Under the pieces are notes generated by a model. The model saw only the letters and a program-made list of their open reading frames with translations, was not told the DNA's origin and did not search any database. Below are positions 1 through 5,177 of a stretch of DNA of 10,088 nt, in pieces (positions within the stretch are counted from its first letter, which is position 1; each line of letters begins with the position of its first letter). The translations under genes and the position numbers were made by a program. Source of the DNA: JAJQBJ01 sp964387095 (GTDB taxonomy: Bacteria > Bacillota > Clostridia > Oscillospirales > Oscillospiraceae); contig CAYLVH010000068.1 of the NCBI GenBank assembly GCA_964387095.1, positions 1 through 10,088 on the forward strand. The letters are read 5' to 3'.

Positions 1-266
1 GAGCCCTTACCGGAACCCATGCGGGTCTCAGCAGGCTTCTGCGTGACCGGCTTATCCGGGAAGATCTTGATCCAGACCTTGCCGCCACGCTTGGTGTAAC
101 GGGTCATGGCGACACGGGCTGCCTCGATCTGATTGCTGGTGATCCAGGCGGGCTCCATAGCCTGGAGGCCATATTCACCATAGGTAATGGTATTACCACG
201 CGTAGCCTTGCCCTTCATACGGCCTCTGTGCTGACGGCGGTACTTAACTCTCTTAGGCAGCAGCAT
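1..266 (-). CDS. rplP: 50S ribosomal protein L16 (5' part only, cut by window edge)
   Basis: L16 is a large-subunit protein that sits near the A-site and P-site tRNA elbow and helps organise the peptidyl-transferase region of 23S rRNA. About 88 residues are visible, beginning MLLPKRVKYRRQHRGRMKG. The stretches TYGEYGLQAMEPAWIT and QIEAARVAMTRY, followed by a GGKVWIKIFPDKP segment, are hallmark L16 sequence. Family members are about 135-145 residues, so roughly a third to 40% lies beyond position 1. The start codon shares one base with the rpsC stop (TAATG). Its Shine-Dalgarno sequence GGAGG lies inside the last codons of rpsC (those for Glu-Gly-Gly-Ala-Arg), which predicts translational coupling to S3. 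It is the last gene visible in the S10 operon; rpmC and rpsQ would normally follow. Confidence 0.97.
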   Translation of the reverse strand, partial: MLLPKRVKYRRQHRGRMKGKATRGNTITYGEYGLQAMEPAWITSNQIEAARVAMTRYTKRGGKVWIKIFPDKPVTQKPAETRMGSGKG

Positions 267-1084
267 TAGCGAGCGCCTCCTTCCTTAGGAGCATTGTTCT
301 GGCGATAACCGCCCTGGCGGCGCTCGCCATTCTGGTTATTGCGGTTGCGATTGTAGCCACCCTGGCGGCGGTCACCATCTCTACGAGAGCGGCGGTCACG
401 GCGCTCCTGATAGGGCTTGGTGGTGTCCAGGGTCCGGGGAGTGGTGCGCAGGGCCTGGCTCAGGACCTCTCCCTTATAGATCCACACCTTGATGCCGATG
501 CGGCCATAAGTGGTGGCAGCCTCTGCGAAGCCATAGTCGATATCAGCGCGGATAGTCTGCAGAGGAATGGTGCCGTCGTGATACTGCTCCACACGGGCGA
601 TTTCAGCGCCGCCCAGACGGCCGGAGCACATGCACTTGATGCCCTTGGCGCCGCTGCGCATGGCGCGGCCCATGGCGTTCTTCATGGCACGGCGGAAGGA
701 AACACGCTTCTCCAGCTGAGCCGCAATGTTCTCAGCCACCAGCTGGGCGTCCATGTCGGGGTTTTTCACCTCGACGATGTTCAAGCGAACAGGCTTGTTG
801 ATGAGGGCCTCCACCTGCTTGCGCAGCTTCTCGACCTCCTCACCGCCCTTGCCGATGACCATGCCGGGACGGGCGCAGTGAACATAAATGGTGACCTTCG
901 CGTTGTCACGTTCAATTTCAATCTTGGGAATGCCAGCGGAGTACAGGGACTTCTTCAGGAAGTCGCGGATCTTCTTATCCTCAACAATCAGGTCGCCGAC
1001 CTTCTCGTTCTTTGCGTACCAGCGGGAATCCCAGTCTTTAATGACACCCACGCGGAATCCGTGGGGATTAACTTTCTGACCCAT
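266..1084 (-). CDS. rpsC: 30S ribosomal protein S3 with extended basic C-terminal tail
   Basis: S3 is a small-subunit head protein at the mRNA entry channel and contributes to mRNA helicase activity and 30S head structure. The 272 residues open with the standard MGQKVNPHGFRVG. The KH type II domain carries its GKGG loop at residues 78-81 (VIGKGGEEV), and the conserved C-terminal domain includes CSGRLGGAEIAR and TTYGRIGIKVWIYKGE (about 191-206). Bacterial S3 is usually about 215-235 residues. Here residues from about 213 onward form a low-complexity Arg/Gly/Asn/Gln-rich tail with RRQGGY at 239-244 and 255-260. The ribosome binding site is GAGGAGG, about 7 nt before the ATG, and rplV ends 15 nt upstream. 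The gene overlaps the rplP start by one base. The core identity is certain; the tail's role is unknown. Confidence 0.98.
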   Translation of the reverse strand: MGQKVNPHGFRVGVIKDWDSRWYAKNEKVGDLIVEDKKIRDFLKKSLYSAGIPKIEIERDNAKVTIYVHCARPGMVIGKGGEEVEKLRKQVEALINKPVRLNIVEVKNPDMDAQLVAENIAAQLEKRVSFRRAMKNAMGRAMRSGAKGIKCMCSGRLGGAEIARVEQYHDGTIPLQTIRADIDYGFAEAATTYGRIGIKVWIYKGEVLSQALRTTPRTLDTTKPYQERRDRRSRRDGDRRQGGYNRNRNNQNGERRQGGYRQNNAPKEGGAR

Positions 1085-1099
1085 ATTCTACCTCCTCGC

Positions 1100-1432
1100 T
1101 TACTTTTCGCTCACAACAACGGTGATGTGAGAGGTTCTCTTGTTGATCCGATATGCACGGCCCTGGGCACGGGGCATCATTCTCTTCAGAATGGGGCCGG
1201 GATTTGCATAAGTCTCGGACACATACAGCTTCTCAGGATTCATACCGTGGTTGTTCTCTGCGTTTGCCGCGGCGCTCTTCAGCACCTTCAGCAGCAGCTC
1301 GGATGCAGCCTTGGGAGTTGCCATCAGGATAGCGGTGGCGGTTTCCACGTCCTTGCCGCGGATCAGATCGCAAACGATCTGAACCTTGCGGGGAGAGATA
1401 CGGGCAAATTTCAGTTCAGCTCTTGCTTCCAT
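1100..1432 (-). CDS. rplV: 50S ribosomal protein L22
   Basis: L22 is an early-assembly large-subunit protein that contacts all domains of 23S rRNA. Its long beta-hairpin lines the peptide exit tunnel beside L4 and is a site of macrolide-resistance mutations in other bacteria. The 110-residue product matches the family length. It shows the core ARISPRKVQIVCDLIRGKDV (residues 10-29), then KSAAANAENN (52-61), and the tunnel hairpin around PRAQGRAYRINKRTSHITV (about 87-105). An in-frame ATG 36 bases further upstream is open but would add 12 non-family residues and overlap rpsS. The chosen ATG at 1432 has a GGAGGAG site 5-6 nt before it, immediately after the rpsS stop, and gives the canonical MEARAELKFARISPRK start. 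It lies between rpsS and rpsC in the S10 operon. Confidence 0.97.
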   Translation of the reverse strand: MEARAELKFARISPRKVQIVCDLIRGKDVETATAILMATPKAASELLLKVLKSAAANAENNHGMNPEKLYVSETYANPGPILKRMMPRAQGRAYRINKRTSHITVVVSEK

Positions 1433-1445
1433 TTCGTACTCCTCC

Positions 1446-1715
1446 TTACTTGGTCTTTGCGCCTGCATGGCCCTTGAAGGTACGGGTAGGAGCGAACTCG
1501 CCCAGCTTGTGGCCGACCATATCCTCGGTCACATACACGGGAACGTGCTTTCTGCCGTCATGCACTGCGATGGTGTGGCCAACGAAAGAGGGGAAGATGG
1601 TGGACGCACGGGACCAGGTCTTCAGAACCTTCTTTTCGCCGTTCTTGTTCAATTCGTCAACCCGCTTCAGCAGCTCGGGAGCGCAAAAGGGGCCTTTCTT
1701 GATGCTTCTGCTCAT
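1446..1715 (-). CDS. rpsS: 30S ribosomal protein S19
   Basis: S19 sits in the head of the small subunit, pairs with S13, and takes part in the intersubunit bridge and tRNA contacts. The 89 residues match the usual length of about 90. The sequence begins with the near-invariant MSRSIKKGPF and contains TWSRASTIFPSFVGHTIAVH, followed by GRKHVPVYVTEDMVGHKLGEF and the C-terminal FAPTRTFKGHAG. A GGAGG site about 10 nt before the ATG follows straight after the rplB stop, with a 15-nt intergenic gap. The gap to rplV on the other side is 13 nt. The order rplB-rpsS-rplV is the conserved bacterial S10 operon order. Nothing unusual is seen in the protein. Confidence 0.98.
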   Translation of the reverse strand: MSRSIKKGPFCAPELLKRVDELNKNGEKKVLKTWSRASTIFPSFVGHTIAVHDGRKHVPVYVTEDMVGHKLGEFAPTRTFKGHAGAKTK

Positions 1716-1730
1716 AATCTAACTGCCTCC

Positions 1731-2564
1731 TTACTTTGCGTTACGATGCTTGACGATGAACTTCTCAGTACGGTTCTTCGTCTTACGAGTCTTATAACCC
1801 ATAGCGGGCTTACCCCAGGGGGTAACAGGGCCGGGACGGCCCACAGGGCTCTTGCCCTCGCCGCCGCCGTGGGGATGGTCGTTGGGGTTCATGACGGAGC
1901 CACGGACGGTGGGTCTCCAACCCATATGACGCTTACGGCCGGCCTTGCCGATGGAGATGTTCGCGTGCTCGATGTTGCCGACCTGGCCGACGCAGGCCTT
2001 GCAGTCGATGCGGATATAGCGGTGCTCACCGGAGGGGAGGCGGACCTGAGCCAACTTCCCTTCCTTTGCCATCAGCTGGGCGAACACGCCAGCGGAACGG
2101 ACCAGCTGCGCGCCCTTGCCGGGATACAGCTCGATATTGTGGATAACGGTGCCCACGGGGATGTTGGCGATGGGCAGGCAGTTGCCGGGCTTGATGTCGG
2201 CCGTGGGACCAGCCTCCACCGTATCGCCAGCCTTCAGGCCCACAGGAGCCAGAATATATGCCTTCTTGCCGTCCTCATACTGCAGCAGGGCAATATATGC
2301 GGAGCGGTTGGGATCGTACTCCAGGCGCAGGACGGTGGCCTTGCCCTCCTTCTGGCGCTTGAAGTCGATGATCCGATACTTTCTGCGGTTGCCGCCGCCG
2401 CGGTGGCGGACGGTGATTCTGCCGTAGCTGTTGCGGCCTGCGCTCTTCTTCAGAACGGTAGTCAGGCTGCGCTCCGGCTTTGCTTTCTTGTCAATGCCCT
2501 CGAAGCCGGAGACAGTCATATGACGTCTCGCGGGGCTTGTAGGCTTATAAGTTTTGATAGCCAT
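1731..2564 (-). CDS. rplB: 50S ribosomal protein L2
   Basis: L2 is one of the most conserved ribosomal proteins. It binds 23S rRNA domain IV, supports subunit association and is needed for peptidyl-transferase activity. The 277-residue product has the usual length. It shows the N-terminal MAIKTYKPTSPARRHMTV, then the OB-fold/SH3-like RNA-binding core (RGGGNRRKYRIIDFKR at about 55-70, and the NIPVGTVIHNIELYPGKG region at about 134-151). The signature NPNDHPHGGGEGKSPVGRP at about 226-244 includes the His (about residue 230) matching the functionally important E. coli His229. The ribosome binding site AAGGAGG lies about 8 nt before the ATG, and rplW ends 17 nt upstream. Confidence 0.98.
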   Translation of the reverse strand: MAIKTYKPTSPARRHMTVSGFEGIDKKAKPERSLTTVLKKSAGRNSYGRITVRHRGGGNRRKYRIIDFKRQKEGKATVLRLEYDPNRSAYIALLQYEDGKKAYILAPVGLKAGDTVEAGPTADIKPGNCLPIANIPVGTVIHNIELYPGKGAQLVRSAGVFAQLMAKEGKLAQVRLPSGEHRYIRIDCKACVGQVGNIEHANISIGKAGRKRHMGWRPTVRGSVMNPNDHPHGGGEGKSPVGRPGPVTPWGKPAMGYKTRKTKNRTEKFIVKHRNAK

Positions 2565-2581
2565 TTCGCGTTACCTCCTTC

Positions 2582-2872
2582 TTATACCATTCCCTCGAAG
2601 AACTCGATGGTCTTGGAATCTTCGGTCAGCCAGACGACTGCCTTCTTCCAATTAGGACGGCGGCCAGCCACGTAACGGACGCGCTTGAGCTTGCCATCAT
2701 AATTCATGGTGGTCACCTTGGCGACCTTGACGCCGAAGATCTCTTCCACTGCCTTGGCAATCTCGATCTTGTTGGCGCGCTTGTCAACCTCGAAGGTGTA
2801 CTTCTTCAGCTCCACCTCTTCCATGGACTGTTCGGTGATGATGGGGCGCTTAATGATTTCGTAGGCGGTCAT
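2582..2872 (-). CDS. rplW: 50S ribosomal protein L23
   Basis: L23 lies at the rim of the peptide exit tunnel and is the docking site for trigger factor and signal recognition particle. The 96 residues fit the family length. Visible hallmarks are IIKRPIITEQSM at the N-terminus, KYTFEVDKRANKIEIAKAVEEIFGVKV (about 24-50), and VRYVAGRRPNWKKAVVWL near the C-terminus, ending in IEFFEGMV. The start codon shares one base with the rplD stop (TAATG). The Shine-Dalgarno GAGGAGG is built into rplD codons for its final Glu-Glu-Val, which implies translational coupling of L23 to L4 synthesis. Confidence 0.97.
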   Translation of the reverse strand: MTAYEIIKRPIITEQSMEEVELKKYTFEVDKRANKIEIAKAVEEIFGVKVAKVTTMNYDGKLKRVRYVAGRRPNWKKAVVWLTEDSKTIEFFEGMV

Positions 2873-3492
2873 TATGCGAACACCTCCTCGATAACTGCCA
2901 GAGCAGCCTGATCAATGACAAGGCTCTTGGCGTTGACGATGTCGTAGACGTTGATGAGCTTTGCGGGAGCGGTCACGACATTGGGAATATTGCGTGCGGA
3001 CAGGACCACATTCTTGTCCACATCAGCGGTGACGACCAGGCTCTTGCCGGCGTTGACGGCGGACAGCATGGAGGCCATCGTCTTGGTCTTGGGAGCCTCC
3101 ACGGACAGGCTATCGATGACGATAACCGCGCCCTCGGCTGCCTTGGCGGAGAGAGCGGACTTCAGAGCCAGTCTCTTCAGCTTCTTGTTCAGCGTGTAGC
3201 TGTAATCCCGGGGTTTGGGGGCGAAAACGACGCCGCCGTGGGTCCACTGGGGAGCACGGGTGCTGCCCTGGCGGGCATGGCCGGTGCCCTTCTGGCGCCA
3301 GGGCTTGATGCCGCCGCCGGAAACCTCTGCGCGGGTCAGAGAGCTCTGGGTACCCTGACGGCAATTTGCCAGGTGGTTTTTGACCACTGCATGGACAGCC
3401 ACTTCATTGGGCTGGATGCCGAACACGGACTCTGCCAGTTCAACTTCGCCCACCTGAGTGCCAGCCATGTTATAAACTGTTGCTTTAGGCAT
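2872..3492 (-). CDS. rplD: 50S ribosomal protein L4
   Basis: L4 is an early-assembly protein whose long loop forms the exit-tunnel constriction with L22. In E. coli it is also the autogenous repressor of the S10 operon, acting on the leader RNA upstream of rpsJ. The 206 residues match the usual length. The tunnel loop is clear at about residues 44-95: CRQGTQSSLTRAEVSGGG, then KPWRQKGTGHARQGSTRAPQW and the GGVVFAPKPRDY segment. The C-terminal Rossmann-like half has VIVIDSL and NVVTAPAKLINVYDIVN. The ribosome binding site GGAAGGAG lies about 10 nt before the ATG, and rplC ends 19 nt upstream. Its 3' end overlaps rplW by one base. Whether L4 regulates this operon here is unknown, but the hairpin-rich leader at 4669-4930 raises the possibility. 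Confidence 0.97.
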   Translation of the reverse strand: MPKATVYNMAGTQVGEVELAESVFGIQPNEVAVHAVVKNHLANCRQGTQSSLTRAEVSGGGIKPWRQKGTGHARQGSTRAPQWTHGGVVFAPKPRDYSYTLNKKLKRLALKSALSAKAAEGAVIVIDSLSVEAPKTKTMASMLSAVNAGKSLVVTADVDKNVVLSARNIPNVVTAPAKLINVYDIVNAKSLVIDQAALAVIEEVFA

Positions 3493-3511
3493 TTATGACA
3501 CTCTCCTTCCT

Positions 3512-4237
3512 TTAGTGGTTTCTTGCGGAAGCCTTCTGCGGGTTGACACGAGCAGATGCCTTCTGAGGATTGTTGCTGATGCCGGCTGCGGTGCCCTTCT
3601 CCTTGAGGGTCTTGACCGTGCTGCGGATGACCACAACGCCGCCCTTGGGGCCAGGCACAGCGCCGCGGATGGCGATCAGGTTGCAGCTCGCATCCACCTT
3701 GACCACGTCCAGGTTCTGGATGGTGACCTGCTCAGCGCCCATATGGCCTGCGCCGATCTTACCGGGCATGATGCGGGAAGGAGTGGAGCACGCGCCCATG
3801 GAGCCTGCATGACGATGGACAGGGCCGCCGCCGTGAGACATGGGGGTGCGCTGCGCGTTGTAGCGCTTGATGACGCCTGCATAGCCCTTGCCCTTGCTGA
3901 TGCCGGTCACGTCCACGTGATCACCCTCTGCAAAGGTTCCGGCGTCGATGACGTCGCCAACATTCAGCTCATCGCTGTTGTCCAGCTTGAACTCCTTCAG
4001 GACCTTCTTGGGACTGACGCCCGTCTTCTTCAGGTGGCCGAGTTCAGGCTTGGTAAGTTTCTTTTCCGCCACGTCCTGGAAGCCCAGCTGCACAGCCGTG
4101 TAGCCGTCTTTCTCAGGAGTCTTCTTCTGCACCACGGTGCAGGGGCCGGCTTCGATCACCGTAACGGGGATGACCTTGCCGTCGGCATTGAAAATCTGGG
4201 TCATGCCCACTTTCTTGCCGATGATTGCCTTTTCCAT
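3512..4237 (-). CDS. rplC: 50S ribosomal protein L3 with repeated C-terminal tail
   Basis: L3 is an assembly-initiating large-subunit protein whose central loop reaches close to the peptidyl-transferase centre. The 241 residues begin MEKAIIGKKVGMTQIF. The internal core includes DVTGISKGKGYAGVIKRYN, and the signature loop reads RTPMSHGGGPVHRHAGSMG followed by CSTPSRIMPGKIGAGHMG. Typical bacterial L3 is about 205-215 residues. The excess is a C-terminal tail ending in two identical 8-residue copies, NPQKASAR, at 223-230 and 232-239. The ribosome binding site AAGGAGGA is about 7 nt before the ATG. It is separated from rpsJ by an unusually long 119-nt spacer containing a hairpin. The core assignment is certain; the tail function is unknown. 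Confidence 0.97.
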   Translation of the reverse strand: MEKAIIGKKVGMTQIFNADGKVIPVTVIEAGPCTVVQKKTPEKDGYTAVQLGFQDVAEKKLTKPELGHLKKTGVSPKKVLKEFKLDNSDELNVGDVIDAGTFAEGDHVDVTGISKGKGYAGVIKRYNAQRTPMSHGGGPVHRHAGSMGACSTPSRIMPGKIGAGHMGAEQVTIQNLDVVKVDASCNLIAIRGAVPGPKGGVVVIRSTVKTLKEKGTAAGISNNPQKASARVNPQKASARNH

Positions 4238-4310
4238 GTGTGTTCCTCCTTATTTAAGGTTATTGGTTGAAGAACGTGGCCATTGGGCAGCTATTGGTTC
4301 TCCAACATGA

Positions 4311-4342
4311 CCCGCCTGTCTCCATAGGCGACAGGCAGCGGG
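4311..4342 (-). other. Hairpin in the rpsJ-rplC spacer RNA
   Basis: Within the 119-nt spacer between rpsJ and rplC, positions 4314-4320 pair perfectly with 4330-4336 (GCCTGTC against GACAGGC) around a 9-nt loop. Three further C-G pairs (4311-4313 with 4340-4342) extend it across a 3-nt bulge. No T-run follows on the minus strand, so it is not an intrinsic terminator. It could be a processing site, a stability element or a regulatory structure. This is inferred from base pairing only. Confidence 0.45.
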
Positions 4343-4356
4343 TACAACAAAGTGAA

Positions 4357-4668
4357 TTAGAGCTTGATCTCGATGTCAACACCGGCGGGCAGCTCCAGGT
4401 TTGCCAGAGCCTCCATGGTCTTGGGGCCGGGGTTGTTGATGTCAATCAGTCTCTTATGAGTGCGGCGCTCAAACTGTTCCCGGCTATCTTTATACTTGTG
4501 GGTAGCACGCAGGATGGTCACGACCTCCTTCTTGGTAGGCAGGGGGATGGGACCGGAGACAGACGCGCCAGTGCGCTTTGCGGTTTCAACGATCTTCTCA
4601 GCGCTCTGATCGATGAGCTGATGATCATAAGCCTTCAGGCGAATGCGAATCATATTTGTGGTTGCCAT
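4357..4668 (-). CDS. rpsJ: 30S ribosomal protein S10 (NusE), first gene of the S10 operon
   Basis: S10 is a small-subunit head protein. As NusE it also joins NusB in transcription antitermination complexes on rRNA operons. The 103-residue product matches the family length. It shows MIRIRLKAYDHQLIDQSAEKIVETAKRTGA, the GPIPLPTKKEVVTILRATHKYKDSREQFE loop region (about 39-67), and the conserved RRTHKRLIDI with a C-terminal LPAGVDIEIKL. The reading frame stays open another 64 codons upstream through the leader, but only the ATG at 4668 has a proper AGGAGG site (9 nt away) and gives a family-length protein. It is the promoter-proximal gene of the operon, preceded by a hairpin-rich leader of about 260 nt that is likely regulatory. 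Confidence 0.97.
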   Translation of the reverse strand: MATTNMIRIRLKAYDHQLIDQSAEKIVETAKRTGASVSGPIPLPTKKEVVTILRATHKYKDSREQFERRTHKRLIDINNPGPKTMEALANLELPAGVDIEIKL

Positions 4669-4686
4669 TGTTGTGTTCCTCCTAAA

Positions 4687-4720
4687 CATACGAAGTGATT
4701 CTTGGGTCACGCTTCGTACG
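4687..4720 (-). other. Stable hairpin directly upstream of the rpsJ ribosome binding site
   Basis: Positions 4713-4720 pair with 4687-4694 (CGTACGAA against TTCGTATG, one G-U pair). Four more pairs (GTGA with TCAC) follow above a 2-nt bulge, leaving an 8-nt loop. The 3' arm ends only three bases before the AGGAGG that serves rpsJ. The structure could affect ribosome access or mRNA stability. No T-run follows, so it is not a terminator. Confidence 0.5.
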
Positions 4721-4763
4721 GCCGAAATCTTCGCACACTTTTCCGTGCGTATCATTCCCGGGC

Positions 4764-4800
4764 ACAACAAAAACCGGCAGCATAAGTAGCAGGCCGGTTT
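4764..4800 (-). terminator. Terminator-like hairpin inside the S10 leader (possible attenuator)
   Basis: On the minus strand AAACCGGC (4800-4793) pairs perfectly with GCCGGTTT (4778-4771) around a 14-nt loop and is followed directly by TTTTTGTTG. That is an intrinsic-terminator layout located 130 nt after the expected transcript start and about 100 nt before rpsJ. The U-run is short and interrupted and the loop is large, so partial rather than full termination is expected. Its location inside an essential operon's leader suggests attenuation. Confidence 0.5.
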
Positions 4801-4935
4801 CTGTCCCCATGGCGATATACGCGCATGCAAACATTTCACAGCCGCCCGATTAACGGACATACTCCGCAGAAGTTACCAGCTTTCGCTGCAATCTCCTGCA
4901 TCATCGCAGACTGCACCCTTGTCAGGTGCCCTATT

Positions 4936-4964
4936 ATTCTAGTACAATTCAACCCCGGAGTCAA
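4936..4964 (-). promoter_or_regulatory. Sigma-A-type promoter of the S10 operon
   Basis: On the minus strand a -35 box TTGACT (4964-4959) is separated by exactly 17 bp from a -10 box TAGAAT (4941-4936). Each box differs from consensus by one base. The predicted start of transcription is a G near 4929-4930. An A-rich block with several A-tracts (about 4966-4999) lies just upstream of the -35 and resembles an UP element, as expected for a highly expressed ribosomal operon. Confidence 0.85.
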
Positions 4965-5002
4965 GCTTTTTCTTAAATTATTTTTTCGTTTTTTTGCTAA
5001 GT

Positions 5003-5034
5003 TTTCGGGGCTTTCTGGTTTCGGGGCTTTCTGG
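5003..5034. repeat. Perfect 16-bp tandem duplication upstream of the S10 promoter
   Basis: The 16-base unit TTTCGGGGCTTTCTGG occurs twice head to tail without mismatch (5003-5018 and 5019-5034). It lies about 40-70 bp upstream of the S10 -35 box, beyond the A-tract block. The phase is not obviously helical (16 bp is about 1.5 turns). It may be a simple duplication or a pair of binding sites. Confidence 0.85.
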
Positions 5035-5111
5035 GTTTTTTGGAAGGCCTCTTCGTCAACTTCACAAAACGCGGTCTACCACACCTGATTTTTCCGGTTT
5101 TTCCCGCTGCG

Positions 5112-5143
5112 AAAAATATGGGGCCTGCATCTAGCAGGCCCCA
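5112..5143 (-). terminator. Intrinsic terminator after the transglutaminase-like gene
   Basis: A perfect 10-bp stem (5134-5143 with 5119-5128, core GGGGCCTGC/GCAGGCCCC) with a 5-nt loop is followed on the minus strand by TATTTTTC. It starts 35 nt past the stop codon of the gene ending at 5178. It separates that unit from the S10 operon downstream, so the S10 genes depend on their own promoter. Confidence 0.88.
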
Positions 5144-5177
5144 CGGCTCTCCATATGATATTACATATTACAATGTA

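Larger units (their letters stand above)
4669..4930 (-). promoter_or_regulatory. Structured 5' leader of the S10 operon, putative attenuator
   Basis: The RNA expected from the promoter at 4936-4964 would begin near 4929-4930 and run about 260 nt before rpsJ. In order it holds a 5'-terminal hairpin (GCACC at 4925-4929 with GGTGC at 4913-4917), a CAGC-GAAA-GCTG tetraloop hairpin (4877-4888), a terminator-like hairpin (4771-4800), and a strong hairpin just before the ribosome binding site (4687-4720). A GCTGGT segment (4875-4880) could pair with ACCGGC in the 5' arm of the terminator-like stem, with one G-U pair, which would provide a competing fold. I recognise no named riboswitch or T-box motif. 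Regulation by attenuation is an inference from structure. Confidence 0.55.

Noticed and set aside
578..1477. Plus-strand open frame of 299 codons opposite rpsC and rplV
   Set aside because: It is fully antisense to two certain ribosomal genes and has no recognisable motif.
1386..2675. Long plus-strand open frame (429 codons) across rplV, rpsS and rplB
   Set aside because: It is antisense to three certain ribosomal protein genes, its composition (Ala/Leu/Asp/His-rich) reflects codon bias of the opposite strand, and no family pattern or ribosome binding site supports it.
4771..4800. Terminator on the plus strand from the same stem as the leader hairpin
   Set aside because: On the plus strand the stem is followed by CTGTCCCC rather than a T-run, and no plus-strand gene precedes it.
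4669..4860. 64-codon in-frame upstream extension of rpsJ through the leader
   Set aside because: S10 proteins are about 102-103 residues, the extension has no family resemblance and contains the leader hairpins, and the ATG at 4668 has the proper AGGAGG. The open frame appears to be chance.
4669..4930. T-box or known riboswitch in the S10 leader
   Set aside because: I find no T-box GGTGG-type antiterminator bulge and no aptamer core that I recognise.
5040..5110. Second S10 promoter with TTGACG near 5060 on the minus strand
   Set aside because: A TTGAC-like -35 is present but no acceptable -10 hexamer occurs 16-18 bp downstream.
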